Position numbers and translations under genes: made by a program. This document shows positions 43,576-52,817 of a stretch of 64,000 nucleotides of DNA, one piece after another. Source of the DNA: Peribacillus faecalis. Its GTDB lineage: Bacteria; Bacillota; Bacilli; Bacillales; DSM-1321. Each line of letters opens with the position of its first letter. Within the stretch, counting starts at the first letter, position 1. The stretch covers positions 1 through 64,000 of the forward strand of contig NZ_JACXSI010000055.1 in NCBI RefSeq assembly GCF_014712675.1. The letters run 5' to 3'. The notes beneath the pieces are model-generated. The model was not told where the DNA came from. It searched no databases and was given only the letters and a program-made list of their open reading frames with translations.

Positions 43576-45138
43576 TGCGTAAGAGATAATTTCACCATTG
43601 ACGAATAGTTGGTTCGGTCTCAAATGCCGCACTTGCTCTTTGGCGACATGAAACGGATCTGTCTCGTATATTTGGAAGTCAGCAGCATAACCGGCACGTA
43701 TTTCTCCACATTGGCTGCCAATAGTTTGTGCGCTTCCTTTAGTGTATAAGTAAATCGCTTCATATAAAGTAAGAGATTCTCTTTGTGCGGGCTGATCCAT
43801 CGGTTTGCGTTCTATTGCCGCATAAATTCCTTCCCAAGGATTTATTGTTTCAATCGGGGCATCTGAGCTTCCGCCGCATATGAAGCCATTACGCACGAAT
43901 GTTGCCAGCAGATATGCGAAAGGAAGACGGTCAGAGCCTATTCGCTCTTTAATCCAAGCGAAGTCAGAACTATAGAAAATCGGCTGTAAATCCAGGACGA
44001 TAGGCATGCCTCGCAGCTTTTCGATACCATCTTCAGGAAGCATAGACAAGTGGATAAGACGGTCTTTTTGATTTTCAATGACAGGGGGGTATTTCTTTAA
44101 GACAGATACAGCCATCTCAAATGCGGCATCACCGATAATATGGAATGCGACAGTGCGCTTGCTTTTCCGCACATTCTGTACTTCGGCTTCAAGCTGTTGT
44201 TCCGAAAAATTGCGGATGCCATAATTGTTTGTATCGTCTGAGTATTGTTGTTTCAAATAAGCGGTGCGGCTTCCGAGTGACCCATCGAGAAAAAACTTCA
44301 CACTGCCAATTGACAGGTAAGGGTGAGGCGGATGGTCGAAGAAGCCTTGTTCATCGACTTTCTTCCAAACGGTATGATGCGCCAGCAAATGCAGCTTCAT
44401 TGAAGGATTGTCTGTTTTATACAATGTGTTGGTAAAAGCTTGAAGTGTCGGTGCCCAATCACCATAGTAAGATAAATCTTCACTGACAAGGGAAGTGATT
44501 CCATACGAATTGGCATCTCTTATGCCGGCCTCGATATATCGTTCCAGCAATTGCAACGGGTACGTTTGCAAAAGTTTTCTTAATCTTTGCATAGTACCTT
44601 CGTATATGTACCCGTTCAACTGTCCGTTTATGTCTTTCCCGATTTCTTTCTCGGGAATGTCCCAATCGGCCAGCTTATACTTATGCATGGCACACTCATT
44701 TAGTAAAATTGTATGATAGCAGCGGCGAATGAGAATGACAGGCTGAAGCGGGAACCATACATCCAGGTCAGCTTTCGATATTTCACCGTCTGTTGTCAAA
44801 TCTTCATGAAATCCTTCAGCAATAACCACATCGTTTTTGAGTGAAGCAGCCTGCAGTAACAGCCGTACTTCTTTCTTTGTTGTCGCGACAGAAAGATTCA
44901 CTTTCTCAAGCTTTTCTCCGTGCCCGATCAAGTGAAGGTGCGAATCGATAAAGCCGGGCAGAATCGTTTTTCCGGCTAAATCAATTTTTTCATAAGATCG
45001 GCCATTTAAGAAATGCAGACAATCTTGAAGATTGCCTGCACGTTCAATTAATCCATTATTCACGATTACTGATTCAACGGTTGCGCCTTCCTTTTCCATT
45101 GTATAAAAACGTCCGTTATAAAATAGTTTTCTGATAAT
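43564..45138 (-). CDS. YtcJ-like metal-dependent amidohydrolase
   Basis: About 524 residues of amidohydrolase family 3. KTILPGFIDSHLHLIGHG carries the HxH metal site, the central FFLDGSLGSRTAYL is typical of YtcJ-like enzymes, and VAFHIIGDAAFE and ICGGSSDAPIETINPWEGIYAA (Asp ligand) follow. The first ATG (45099) would cut off the conserved first strand. In-frame sequence upstream reads RKLFYNGRFYT, as expected, and is preceded only by an ATT at 45138 that overlaps the stop of the upstream gene (TAATT where TAATG would be usual). I therefore place the start at that ATT; an ATG start at 45099 remains possible. Confidence 0.78.
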   Translation of the reverse strand: MIRKLFYNGRFYTMEKEGATVESVIVNNGLIERAGNLQDCLHFLNGRSYEKIDLAGKTILPGFIDSHLHLIGHGEKLEKVNLSVATTKKEVRLLLQAASLKNDVVIAEGFHEDLTTDGEISKADLDVWFPLQPVILIRRCYHTILLNECAMHKYKLADWDIPEKEIGKDINGQLNGYIYEGTMQRLRKLLQTYPLQLLERYIEAGIRDANSYGITSLVSEDLSYYGDWAPTLQAFTNTLYKTDNPSMKLHLLAHHTVWKKVDEQGFFDHPPHPYLSIGSVKFFLDGSLGSRTAYLKQQYSDDTNNYGIRNFSEQQLEAEVQNVRKSKRTVAFHIIGDAAFEMAVSVLKKYPPVIENQKDRLIHLSMLPEDGIEKLRGMPIVLDLQPIFYSSDFAWIKERIGSDRLPFAYLLATFVRNGFICGGSSDAPIETINPWEGIYAAIERKPMDQPAQRESLTLYEAIYLYTKGSAQTIGSQCGEIRAGYAADFQIYETDPFHVAKEQVRHLRPNQLFVNGEIISYATSL

Positions 45139-46499
45139 TATTCATCTCCATCCTCTTGAATTGACTTCTTAGCGGAACTTTCTTCTTCCTCCGGGAGCTT
45201 CTCAATCAGCAATTGATCAATTCGGTTGCCGTCCAAGTCGACGACCTCGAATGTGTAACCGTTGGAGCTAACGCGACTGCCTTTCTTCGGCAAATCTCCC
45301 AGAAGATATATGAACAGCCCGGCTACTGTATGATAAGAGGAGCGTTCCTCACCCGGTAAAGGGTCTTTAATATCCAAATATCGTTTTAAATCCTCAATAT
45401 GCAATAAACCATCCGCCAAATATGAGCCGTCATGGCGAACAATTAACTCAGGTTCTTCTTCTTCAATCGGAATGTCGCCGACGATTGCCTCGAGTATATC
45501 AAATAATGTAATCATTCCAAGGAAACCGCCATACTCGTCCAGTACAAATGCCATACCGCTGCCGCTCTTCTGCATCGACTGCAGAACGGCACTGGCATCC
45601 ATCTGTCTGGGCAAAATTAACGGCTGCTTCAAATGTTTAGTGATTTGGTGAGCATCGGTAATCGGGAAATCCATTAAAACATCGCGTACATCGACAAATC
45701 CGAGAAAATCGTCCAAACTTCCTTGGCCGACAGGAAGCTTATTATGTTTGCTGTTCAAAATTGATGCGGCTATATCATCATTTGTATCCTCTAAGTCTAT
45801 CCAGTCTAAAGTTGTGCGGGGCTGCATCAGTTCAAATGCCAACTGATCGTGGAAGGCGAAAACACGCTCGACTTGCTGTACTTCATCATGGGCGAAAGCG
45901 CCGTCTTGAACGCCTTTCGATAATAATTGTTTAATTTCAGACTCAGCTTCTTGGCTTGTGTTTTGTTTTTTTAAGCCCAGCAAGCTGAAGACATATAAAG
46001 TTGATTTAGATAAAATCCAAATGAATGGACGCATAATCTTTGAAAATATATTCATAGTCGGAATCACTGTCAGTGTAATGCGCTCGGGAGCCGCAAATGC
46101 CATGCGTTTAGGGACAAGTTCGCCGACAATAAGCGATAAATACGTAATCGCAGTGACGACTACAATATAACTGATTGAATAAGCCCAATCGCTGCTTAAT
46201 CCCCAATTAATCATTAAGTTAGCAAAAGGGGTTGATAAACGAGCGCCACCGAAGGCCCCATTGATGATGCCGATTAATGTAATGCCGACCTGAACGGTTG
46301 ACATCAGATCTGTCGGATCCTTTAAATAACGAAGGGCAAGTTTCGCGCTAGTTTTGCCTTTTTCTGCTTCATTTTTTAGTTTGGCTTCACTGCATGATAT
46401 GAGAGCAATTTCAGTCATTGCGAAAATTCCGTTTCCTATGATGAGCAAAAATACGATGAGTAAATCTATTAACCAGGAAGAGTCCACTTTGTCCATCAT
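45138..46499 (-). CDS. CNNM/CorC-type membrane protein with CBS pair (HlyC/CorC family)
   Basis: About 453 residues: an N-terminal DUF21/CNNM transmembrane domain (about 1-190, TEIALISCSEAKLKNEAEKG, LSLIVGELVPKRMAFAAPE), a CBS pair (about 210-330, MQPRTTLDWID, MAFVLDEYGGFLGMITLFDILEAIVGDI) and a C-terminal CorC_HlyC domain (YHTVAGLFIYLLG...). Members such as MpfA (YhdP) affect Mg2+ efflux. Start could be ATG 46499, ATG 46496 or TTG 46505. ATG 46499 has AAAGG 9 bases upstream. It is followed directly by the YtcJ-like gene. Confidence 0.9.
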   Translation of the reverse strand: MMDKVDSSWLIDLLIVFLLIIGNGIFAMTEIALISCSEAKLKNEAEKGKTSAKLALRYLKDPTDLMSTVQVGITLIGIINGAFGGARLSTPFANLMINWGLSSDWAYSISYIVVVTAITYLSLIVGELVPKRMAFAAPERITLTVIPTMNIFSKIMRPFIWILSKSTLYVFSLLGLKKQNTSQEAESEIKQLLSKGVQDGAFAHDEVQQVERVFAFHDQLAFELMQPRTTLDWIDLEDTNDDIAASILNSKHNKLPVGQGSLDDFLGFVDVRDVLMDFPITDAHQITKHLKQPLILPRQMDASAVLQSMQKSGSGMAFVLDEYGGFLGMITLFDILEAIVGDIPIEEEEPELIVRHDGSYLADGLLHIEDLKRYLDIKDPLPGEERSSYHTVAGLFIYLLGDLPKKGSRVSSNGYTFEVVDLDGNRIDQLLIEKLPEEEESSAKKSIQEDGDE

Positions 46500-46748
46500 C
46501 TCCAAATGCCTTTTCTATTATTATACAAAAGCTGAATAGTGTTTGTATTGGTATTTTTCAAACAATTATTGTTAGTTAATGGTATCGTTTCATCTTTTAT
46601 ACCAATTAGTTGAATGGATTAAACCATCTCTACTAAGGGAAGAAGAAAAATGAATAAATTGACACAATTTTATTATAGTGATATTTTAATATGTATATTT
46701 TAGTTCTTTACCGATTTATCAAACTAAAGCGTCGAGAGGGATATTATT

Positions 46749-48062
46749 ATGAATGCAGTTATAGTAGCGGTTTTTATTATGCTTATTTTGAGCCTACTCC
46801 GTGTCAACGTCGTGTTATCTCTAATTGTGGGAGCGATTGCCGGTGGCTTGACAGGCGGGCTTACTTTTGAAAAAACGATTGAAGTGTTTACGGGCGGATT
46901 AGGGGGAAGTGCCGGCGTGGCATTGAGCTATGCTTTATTGGGAGGGTTCGCAGTGGCAATCTCGAAGACAGGGTTGCCTAATCTATTGGTCGAATGGGTA
47001 CTTAAAGTTGTGAAGAAAAATGGAGATTCGAAAGGAAAGACTTATTCAAAGGCGTTAATTTTATTTGCTTTACTCGTAATCGCTTGCTTTTCGCAAAATG
47101 TAATCCCGATTCATATTGCTTTTATTCCTATTTTAATACCGCCTATGTTGCGGTTATTAAATGAATTACAGATTGATAGAAGACTGATTGCTTCAGTTTT
47201 AACATTCGGTTTGACAGCGCCGTATATTTTATTGCCTGTCGGATTCGGGAAAATATTTCATGATATTTTGGCAACGAATATGGCGAGCAGCGGCTTAACG
47301 ATTGACACAAGTGATATTCCGGTCGCAATGTTGATTCCGACATTAGGCTTGGTAGTAGGTTTACTGGTTGCAATCTTTTTCTCATATCGTAAAAAGAGAG
47401 AGTATGAGACACGTGAAATAGTGAAGGCTGAAGAAGGCCCTTATTCGAAAGCGGGCATTATTTTTGCGGTTTTATCAATAATCGGAGCGCTTGTAGCTCA
47501 GTTAGCATTTGATTCAATGATTATCGGGGCTGTTGCAGGTATTGCGATTTTGTACATCAGCCGTTCTGTGCGTTGGAATGAAGCGGATGCATTGCTGACT
47601 GAAGGTATGAAGATGATGGCCTTTATCGGCTTCGTTATGCTATCAGCTTTTGGGTTTGCTGATGTATTGAAGGCGACGGGTGATGTTGATACGTTAGTGC
47701 ATCAGGCTGCGGATATCATCGGAGGCAGTAAGGCATTGGCAGCTTTACTGATGCTGATTGTCGGTTTGCTTGTGACAATGGGAATCGGTTCTTCATTCTC
47801 GACTATCCCGATTATTGCAACCATCTTCGTTCCGCTATCATTGGAGCTTGGATTCAGTCCGATGGCAACAATCGCTTTAGTAGGAACGGCGGCAGCGTTA
47901 GGGGATGCCGGGTCACCTGCATCTGACAGCACGCTTGGACCAACTTCCGGATTGAATGCCGACATGCAGCACAACCACATTTGGGATACATGCGTGCCGA
48001 CATTTTTGCACTACAATATTCCGCTGATTATTTTCGGCTGGATTGCAGCGATGGTTTTATAA
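46749..48062 (+). CDS. NhaC/YuiF-family Na+/H+ antiporter or amino acid transporter
   Basis: 437-residue membrane protein with about 11 helices of the NhaC-like superfamily, closest by eye to Yui[25 protein letters not shown] lies near residue 58, [19 protein letters not shown] in the middle and the conserved [21 protein letters not shown] near residue 385. AGAGGGATATT precedes the ATG. YuiF relatives are predicted to exchange amino acids or Na+/H+. The exact substrate is open. Its stop is 8 bases before the closing hairpin of repeat copy D. Confidence 0.85.
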   Translation: MNAVIVAVFIMLILSLLRVNVVLSLIVGAIAGGLTGGLTFEKTIEVFTGGLGGSAGVALSYALLGGFAVAISKTGLPNLLVEWVLKVVKKNGDSKGKTYSKALILFALLVIACFSQNVIPIHIAFIPILIPPMLRLLNELQIDRRLIASVLTFGLTAPYILLPVGFGKIFHDILATNMASSGLTIDTSDIPVAMLIPTLGLVVGLLVAIFFSYRKKREYETREIVKAEEGPYSKAGIIFAVLSIIGALVAQLAFDSMIIGAVAGIAILYISRSVRWNEADALLTEGMKMMAFIGFVMLSAFGFADVLKATGDVDTLVHQAADIIGGSKALAALLMLIVGLLVTMGIGSSFSTIPIIATIFVPLSLELGFSPMATIALVGTAAALGDAGSPASDSTLGPTSGLNADMQHNHIWDTCVPTFLHYNIPLIIFGWIAAMVL

Positions 48063-48065
48063 GAA

Positions 48066-48490
48066 AAAACCGTCACCGGTCCTTTTTCATCATGAATATG
48101 CCACTTAGACACTTCGGTGAAAAAGGAGCCATGCGGATCCGAAAAGCGGAAGCGGCCCGTTCAGCCCCGACCTGCATAAGTCGAATCACGTAGGAAATTG
48201 TAAAATTTCTGGAGTGATTTGGCTTATGACCTCGAGGGGCTGGCCGCTGCAGATAGACACTAGACAAAAAAGGAACAGCGACTAAGAGCGCTACGTCCTG
48301 TAGCAACGTCGCTGTGACTCTCATCGTGAGAGCCCCACCCAGGAAACCCGATCTTGGTTTCTTGGGGGAGGCAGGAGAAGGAACATCGGCTAAAGGCGCC
48401 ACGTCCTGTGTCAACGCCGATATGACCTACATCCTGTAGGCCTCCGAGCATGGCAGGTGAAAGGTTAGACAGCTATCCAAGTTCAGAATG
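48066..48490 (-). repeat. Composite intergenic repeat, copy D (inverted)
   Basis: Read on the minus strand the order is: opening block CTGTCTAACCTTTCACCTGCC; CCTAC-aggat-GTAGG and CATATCGGCG...CGATG unit; CCCCC...GGGG hairpin with GAAACC/GGTTTC; CTCTC-acgat-GAGAG and CAGCGAC...GTCGCTG unit (48279-48335); large GCGGCC...GGGCCGC hairpin (48154-48250); CGCATGGCTCC tail; closing hairpin GGACCGGTGACGGTTTTTT (48066-48083). It is the most complete copy, with every main module present. It lies between convergent genes. Confidence 0.88.
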
Positions 48491-48514
48491 TAAACTTAAT
48501 TTTATAAGGGAATT

Positions 48515-48557
48515 AAAATACCGATGCTCACCAAAGGGGGCATCGGCATTTTTTTTC
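48515..48557 (+). terminator. Hairpin terminator between repeat D and the GNAT gene
   Basis: ACCGATGC / GCATCGGCATTTTTTTT, between convergent genes. Confidence 0.75.
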
Positions 48558-48571
48558 ACTATAAGTTCGGT

Positions 48572-49132
48572 TTAGTTAATTTTAGCGAAAACGCATGTAT
48601 CAACTAACCCGTCGGAATCAGGTGCTTTAGCATTGTTTTTTAATACACCTTCTAATGTATAGCCTAATTTTTCAGGAATAGCACGGCTTTTGATGTTGTT
48701 AGGATCGCAACGTATTTCGATTCTTTTTGCCTTCAATTCGTTGAAAGCGAAGTCAGTAATACCTTGTCCTGCCTCGGTCATATAGCCTTTTCCGCTAAAG
48801 CGTGTGTCAAGCCAATAACCGATTTCAAACTTCGGAACAGTCCAATCGATCCGATGCAAGCCGGAGGAGCCGATAAATTGCCCACTTTCCTTTAAAAATA
48901 AATGGAGGCGCAAATCCTTTCGGCTGAGAAAGTCGAGATGTGTCTGGCGCACATTCGCTTCAAGATCCTGCTCAGATTGCTCTTTTTGTGCAAAAGGTAC
49001 CCATGGCTTAAGTTCCGGGAGAGAAGTAGAAATAGCATCATAGACCGCTTTTCCGTCACTCGGCATGGGCATTCGAATTAACAGTCGTTTAGTCGTGAAC
49101 TCGTTTGGAAAATCTAATAAAATCGGATTCAT
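48572..49132 (-). CDS. RimJ/RimL-type GNAT N-acetyltransferase
   Basis: 186-residue GNAT protein. FTTKRLLIRMPMPSDGKAVYDAI at the N-terminus is typical of RimL-like acetyltransferases. FEIGYWLDTRFSGKGYMTEAGQ carries the acetyl-CoA pyrophosphate loop, and RIEIRCDPNNIKSRAIPEKLGYTLEG is motif B. ATG 49132 is preferred because GAGGTGATAAG precedes it. Possible targets are ribosomal protein N-termini or small amines. Monocistronic. Confidence 0.88.
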   Translation of the reverse strand: MNPILLDFPNEFTTKRLLIRMPMPSDGKAVYDAISTSLPELKPWVPFAQKEQSEQDLEANVRQTHLDFLSRKDLRLHLFLKESGQFIGSSGLHRIDWTVPKFEIGYWLDTRFSGKGYMTEAGQGITDFAFNELKAKRIEIRCDPNNIKSRAIPEKLGYTLEGVLKNNAKAPDSDGLVDTCVFAKIN

Positions 49133-49197
49133 CTTATCACCTCGACTAGATTTACATAACATTATAGTATAGGTTGAAACGTAAACATTTAGTTGAT

Positions 49198-49352
49198 TTC
49201 GGCAGAAGGGTCGGACTAATTATGGGGGAATGTGGAAGAATAAAATAGAAAAGTGGAAGAATTACTGAGAAGTTGGACGAATTATTTAGAGAAGCAGAAG
49301 AATTAATTTCAAAAGTGGAGGAATTACGGTGAAATTCGGATGAATTATGCCG
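49198..49352 (-). repeat. Tandem degenerate 21-bp repeats (about seven units)
   Basis: Units of 20-23 bp with plus-strand consensus GAAAGTGGAAGAATTATTT; the complement AATAATTCTTCCACTTTC resembles the AATAATTAGTCCGAATTTA units at 41713. They fill most of the 340-base gap upstream of the GNAT gene, which otherwise shows only a presumed promoter. Confidence 0.7.
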
Positions 49353-49445
49353 GGGGCGAAGTGAACGAAGGACCGGTGTTGAGTTGGAACCGGAAACTTC
49401 CATGTGAAAGAGGCTTCTTTTGCGTATACCTTTGATAAATAATTG

Positions 49446-49472
49446 AGCCGTGCAAACTGTTGCACGGCTCTT
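49446..49472 (-). terminator. Terminator of the membrane-anchored hydrolase gene
   Basis: AGCCGTGCAA / TTGCACGGCT stem with a 4-base loop, a few bases past the minus-strand stop. Confidence 0.8.
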
Positions 49473-49474
49473 TA

Positions 49475-50419
49475 CTATTCTACATATTTATCCAAGAAAT
49501 TCGTTACCGTTTCTTCATATAACTGAGGATCGGCATCATAAGCGTTCGCGTGTTCAGCGTCCGGAACAATAAGCAGCTCTTTGTCGCTGCCGGCTGCGTC
49601 GTAAAGTTCGTAAACCATCTCGACAGGGACGAATGTATCGTCTTCACCGTGAATGAATAGAATCGGTATTTCGGTTTTCTTCACTTGTTCCAGTGCGGAT
49701 GCTTCCGCAAATGAGTATCCGGCACGGATTTTCGTCATTAAGCTTGTCACTTGAAGAATAGGGAAGCTCGGTAAGTGGTACATGCGCTTTAACTGATAAC
49801 TTAATACATCTTCTGCAGAAGTATAGCCGCAATCGGCAACAACTGCTTTTACTTGTTTTGGCAGTTCTTCGCCGCTCGTCATCAGTACGGTCGCGCTGCC
49901 CATAGAAACGCCGTGAAGCACAATTTCTGTGTCATTTCCGTTTTGTGCCAGCACATAGTTAATCCATTGCACATAATCGAGACGATCATGCCAGCCGAAA
50001 CCGATATAATCTCCTTCGCTTGCGCCATGTCCGCGCGCATCGGGCATCAGTACGTTATAGCCCAGTTCGTGATAAAATTTCGCGTAGGAATACATATTCA
50101 TCGCTTGGCTCGTATAGCCATGTGCAATAATCGCTGTTTTATTGGTTACTGTTTCTGCCGGCAAGTAATAGCCGACTAGTTTCAATCCGTCATTTGAGGT
50201 CATTTCAACTGTATCGAATGTGACGGTTTCCAGCCAAGCTTGTCCCACGATTTGTAAAGAGTTATCCGTATTTACAGCTAAATCCGGATTGTCGTTAAGA
50301 AATTCTCCGGTCGAACGTTTAATGGCAAGATTGTAGAAGTAGAAGCTTGCGCCTGTCAATCCGATCAAAATAACTGATAAGAGAATAATGATGTAGTTTA
50401 TTAATCGTTTTTTCTTCAA
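49475..50419 (-). CDS. Membrane-anchored alpha/beta-hydrolase (YqkD-like)
   Basis: About 314 residues. One N-terminal transmembrane anchor (YIIILLSVILIGLTGASFYF) is followed by an extracytoplasmic hydrolase domain. HGYTSQAMNMYSYAK carries the oxyanion region, PDARGHGASEGDYIGFGWHDR the conserved DxRGxG block, nucleophile Ser is in LHGVSMGSA, the acid in IHGEDDTFVP and His in DAEHANAY. TTG at 50419 is chosen because GGAGAG lies 6 bases upstream. The in-frame ATG at 50440 has no ribosome binding site. Substrate unknown, probably an ester or peptide. Confidence 0.85.
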   Translation of the reverse strand: MKKKRLINYIIILLSVILIGLTGASFYFYNLAIKRSTGEFLNDNPDLAVNTDNSLQIVGQAWLETVTFDTVEMTSNDGLKLVGYYLPAETVTNKTAIIAHGYTSQAMNMYSYAKFYHELGYNVLMPDARGHGASEGDYIGFGWHDRLDYVQWINYVLAQNGNDTEIVLHGVSMGSATVLMTSGEELPKQVKAVVADCGYTSAEDVLSYQLKRMYHLPSFPILQVTSLMTKIRAGYSFAEASALEQVKKTEIPILFIHGEDDTFVPVEMVYELYDAAGSDKELLIVPDAEHANAYDADPQLYEETVTNFLDKYVE

Positions 50420-50772
50420 AATAATCTCTCCGTTATTCATTAGTGTTATCTATATAGTTAGGCTCTACTATATTAAAATGCATATTACAAGAAGATAGGT
50501 AGGGTGTATATGTACAAGGATAAATTACATTTATTTACTTAAGAGGGAAAATCGATAATATTACATTGATATACAACGGTTAAATTTTCAGAATAATCTT
50601 AATTTACATAATGAATGCATTATATTTTATATTTCAATAGTTATTAAGTATAATAAAGTATAAATTTCTTGGTAATAAACGTTAAATTTGTGTGTTCTTA
50701 TTCCAATGTGCCAGTTTTTAACTGTGCGGAATGAGCAATAGTAAGCTGCAATCATTTCCTGCCTCACACAAA

Positions 50773-50787
50773 CGTAAGCGGTTACAA
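50773..50787. promoter_or_regulatory. Candidate CcpA cre site upstream of the glutamate/dicarboxylate symporter
   Basis: The complement of 50773-50787 reads TTGTAACCGCTTACG, one mismatch from the loose cre consensus. It lies 36 bases before the start, where binding would block transcription. The rest of the 400-base gap (50420-50822) shows only AT-rich promoter-like DNA. Confidence 0.5.
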
Positions 50788-50822
50788 GGGATTTTTTATT
50801 ATACGACAAAGGATGGATGCAA

Positions 50823-52058
50823 ATGAACTTAACGAAAAAGATTGTTATTGCCCTCGCACTAGGGTCCCTCACTGGCTTAGGACTGAATATTTTTGCCCCT
50901 GATTTATTTCCGTATCTTAACAATTATCTGTTCGTCCCAATAGGGAAAATCTTTGTCAACTTAATTACGATGCTTGTTGTTCCTATTGTTTTATTTTCTC
51001 TTATTTTAGGTACTGCCGGATTGGGTGATCCGAAGAAACTTGGCAGTATGGGCTTGAAAACAGTCAGCTACTTTTTAGTGACGACCGGTATTGCGATTAT
51101 TATTGCGATGACGTTAGCGACTGTCATTTCTCCGGGAACAAAAGGAGAATTCGATACAGAGAATGCTTCATTTGAGGCAGGTGAAGTACCGCCGGTTTCA
51201 GAAACGTTATTAAATATTATTCCAAAAAATCCGTTTGTGGCGTTATCAGAAGGTAATATGCTGCAAATTATTGTTATGTCTGTATTAATCGGTTTTGCGC
51301 TGACTGCTTTAGGAAAAAAGGCAGAAGGTATTACAAAGCTGGTTGAGCAAGGCAATGAAGTGATGATGTACTTAGTGAACTTAGTAATGAAATTAGCTCC
51401 ATACGGTACATTCGGCTTAATTGCGACTGCTGTCGGTTCGCAAGGATTCAGCGCGATGAAAGCAATGGGACTGTACATGCTGGTTGTCGTTCTGGGACTG
51501 ATTGTTCATGCTGTTGTAGTTTATGGCGGCTCTGTATGGTTATTCGCTAAGAAAAGCCCTTTATGGTTCTTCAAGGGATTTGCTCCGGCTATGAGTGTCG
51601 GATTCAGTACATCAAGCAGTAATGCTACACTGCCTGTTTCGATGGAAGTGGCACAAGATAACCTGGGTGTTAAGAAAAATGTCAGCAGTTTTGTACAGCC
51701 GCTTGGCGCGACAATCAATATGGATGGTACAGCGATTATGCAAGGTGTGGCGACAATCTTTATCGCACAAGTATATGGCGTGGATTTATCAATATCAGCG
51801 ATGGTTATTGTTGTTTTGACGGCTGTATTGGCGAGTGTCGGTACTGCCGGTGTGCCTGGCGTTGGTTTAATTATGTTAGCGATGGTTCTGACAGCTGTGG
51901 ATCTTCCGGTAGAAGGGATCGGTCTTATTCTCGGTATTGACCGTCTATTGGATATGGCGAGAACATCTATTAATATAACGGGAGACGCTGCATGTGCGGT
52001 TATCATCTCCGAGCAGGAAAAACGACAAGAAGAGAAACTTGAAAATAAAACTGCGTAA
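50823..52058 (+). CDS. Glutamate/aspartate or dicarboxylate:cation symporter (DAACS family)
   Basis: 411-residue symporter with eight helices and two hairpins, as in GltP/GltT/DctA. The Ser-rich HP1 tip FSTSSSNATLPVS, the TM7 motif GATINMDGTAI and the HP2/TM8 region GTAGVPGVG...LDMARTSINITGDAACAV (Asp and Asn for substrate) are intact. It imports acidic amino acids or C4-dicarboxylates with Na+ or H+. ATG 50823 is favoured over 50817 by spacing from AAAGGA. Terminator follows. Confidence 0.93.
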   Translation: MNLTKKIVIALALGSLTGLGLNIFAPDLFPYLNNYLFVPIGKIFVNLITMLVVPIVLFSLILGTAGLGDPKKLGSMGLKTVSYFLVTTGIAIIIAMTLATVISPGTKGEFDTENASFEAGEVPPVSETLLNIIPKNPFVALSEGNMLQIIVMSVLIGFALTALGKKAEGITKLVEQGNEVMMYLVNLVMKLAPYGTFGLIATAVGSQGFSAMKAMGLYMLVVVLGLIVHAVVVYGGSVWLFAKKSPLWFFKGFAPAMSVGFSTSSSNATLPVSMEVAQDNLGVKKNVSSFVQPLGATINMDGTAIMQGVATIFIAQVYGVDLSISAMVIVVLTAVLASVGTAGVPGVGLIMLAMVLTAVDLPVEGIGLILGIDRLLDMARTSINITGDAACAVIISEQEKRQEEKLENKTA

Positions 52059-52062
52059 TTAT

Positions 52063-52100
52063 ATAAAAAAGTTGCCTGATGATTTTAGGCAACTTTTTTT
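52063..52100 (+). terminator. Terminator of the symporter gene
   Basis: AAAAAAGTTGCCT / AGGCAACTTTTTTT. Confidence 0.88.
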
Positions 52101-52178
52101 AATTTCAAACTAAATGGTTGTCTTCCGGAGGGGGGATTTTGTAAAATACTCTGTATGCATTACAAATCCAGGGGGATT

Positions 52179-52586
52179 ATGGCTGTTATGGAACCATTGA
52201 AGGTATTTCAACAAAAAATAAAGACTCAAATAGAAGCAATCGAACAAGATTTGGAGGATTATCAGGACACTTTTGATGAGGGAGACATCATCGAGAGGCG
52301 CGCGAAGCTTCGGGTTTTGTCTGAAGTATTAACTGAATATGAATGTATGTTTGCGGAGGAATTGACACCTGCGCATAAGAAAATGCGCGGTAAAAGATTG
52401 TTATATGTGTTTAATGATGTAGATTATAGAACAATTGAACAGCTTAATTTCACGATCAGAACTTATGTTGTTTTGAAAAAGGCAAACTACGATACAGCTC
52501 AGCAGCTGCGCGAAGCGAACTTAGAAGATATTCCGAACATTAGTCAAAAGTCCATTGAAGAGATAAAAAGAAAGTTAAATTTGTAA
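52179..52586 (+). CDS. Stand-alone RNA polymerase alpha-CTD-like protein
   Basis: 135 residues. The first ~65 are acidic and helical (LKVFQQKIKTQIEAIEQDLE, likely coiled coil). Residues about 84-135 (YRTIEQLNFTIRTYVVLKKA, then IPNISQKSIEEIKRKL) match the C-terminal domain of RNA polymerase alpha, with its two HhH-like elements. Arg94 aligns with the DNA-contacting Arg265 of E. coli alpha and the KS pair with Lys298-Ser299, but the Asn268 and Cys269 positions are both Val. No alpha NTD is present. It may bind UP-element DNA or a transcription factor. Function unproven. Start 52179 or 52188. Confidence 0.75.
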   Translation: MAVMEPLKVFQQKIKTQIEAIEQDLEDYQDTFDEGDIIERRAKLRVLSEVLTEYECMFAEELTPAHKKMRGKRLLYVFNDVDYRTIEQLNFTIRTYVVLKKANYDTAQQLREANLEDIPNISQKSIEEIKRKLNL

Positions 52587-52595
52587 TATAGCAGC

Positions 52596-52632
52596 GGAAA
52601 GAAGCAATCTACTAAACTTCTTTCCTTTTTTT
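52596..52632 (+). terminator. Terminator of the alpha-CTD-like gene
   Basis: GGAAAGAAG / CTTCTTTCC followed by T7. Confidence 0.87.
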
Positions 52633-52817
52633 ATGTTTTTGAAAGCTAAGTTGAATGAAGATTTACTATTTTGATAAAATATTATATCGGGAGGATTATT
52701 CATTTTTAAAAGGGGAATTGTATATTAATAAGGTTTTAAAGGGTAATCTGTTTTATTTTATTCTTGATTTATATTTTAAAAATATAATAATTTTAAAGCA
52801 GGAAGGTATGATGAAGG

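Noticed and set aside
51521-52006. 161-codon antisense frame within the glutamate/dicarboxylate symporter gene
   Set aside because: Composition mirrors the symporter's codons on the other strand, it has no ribosome binding site, and the sense protein is a clear family member.
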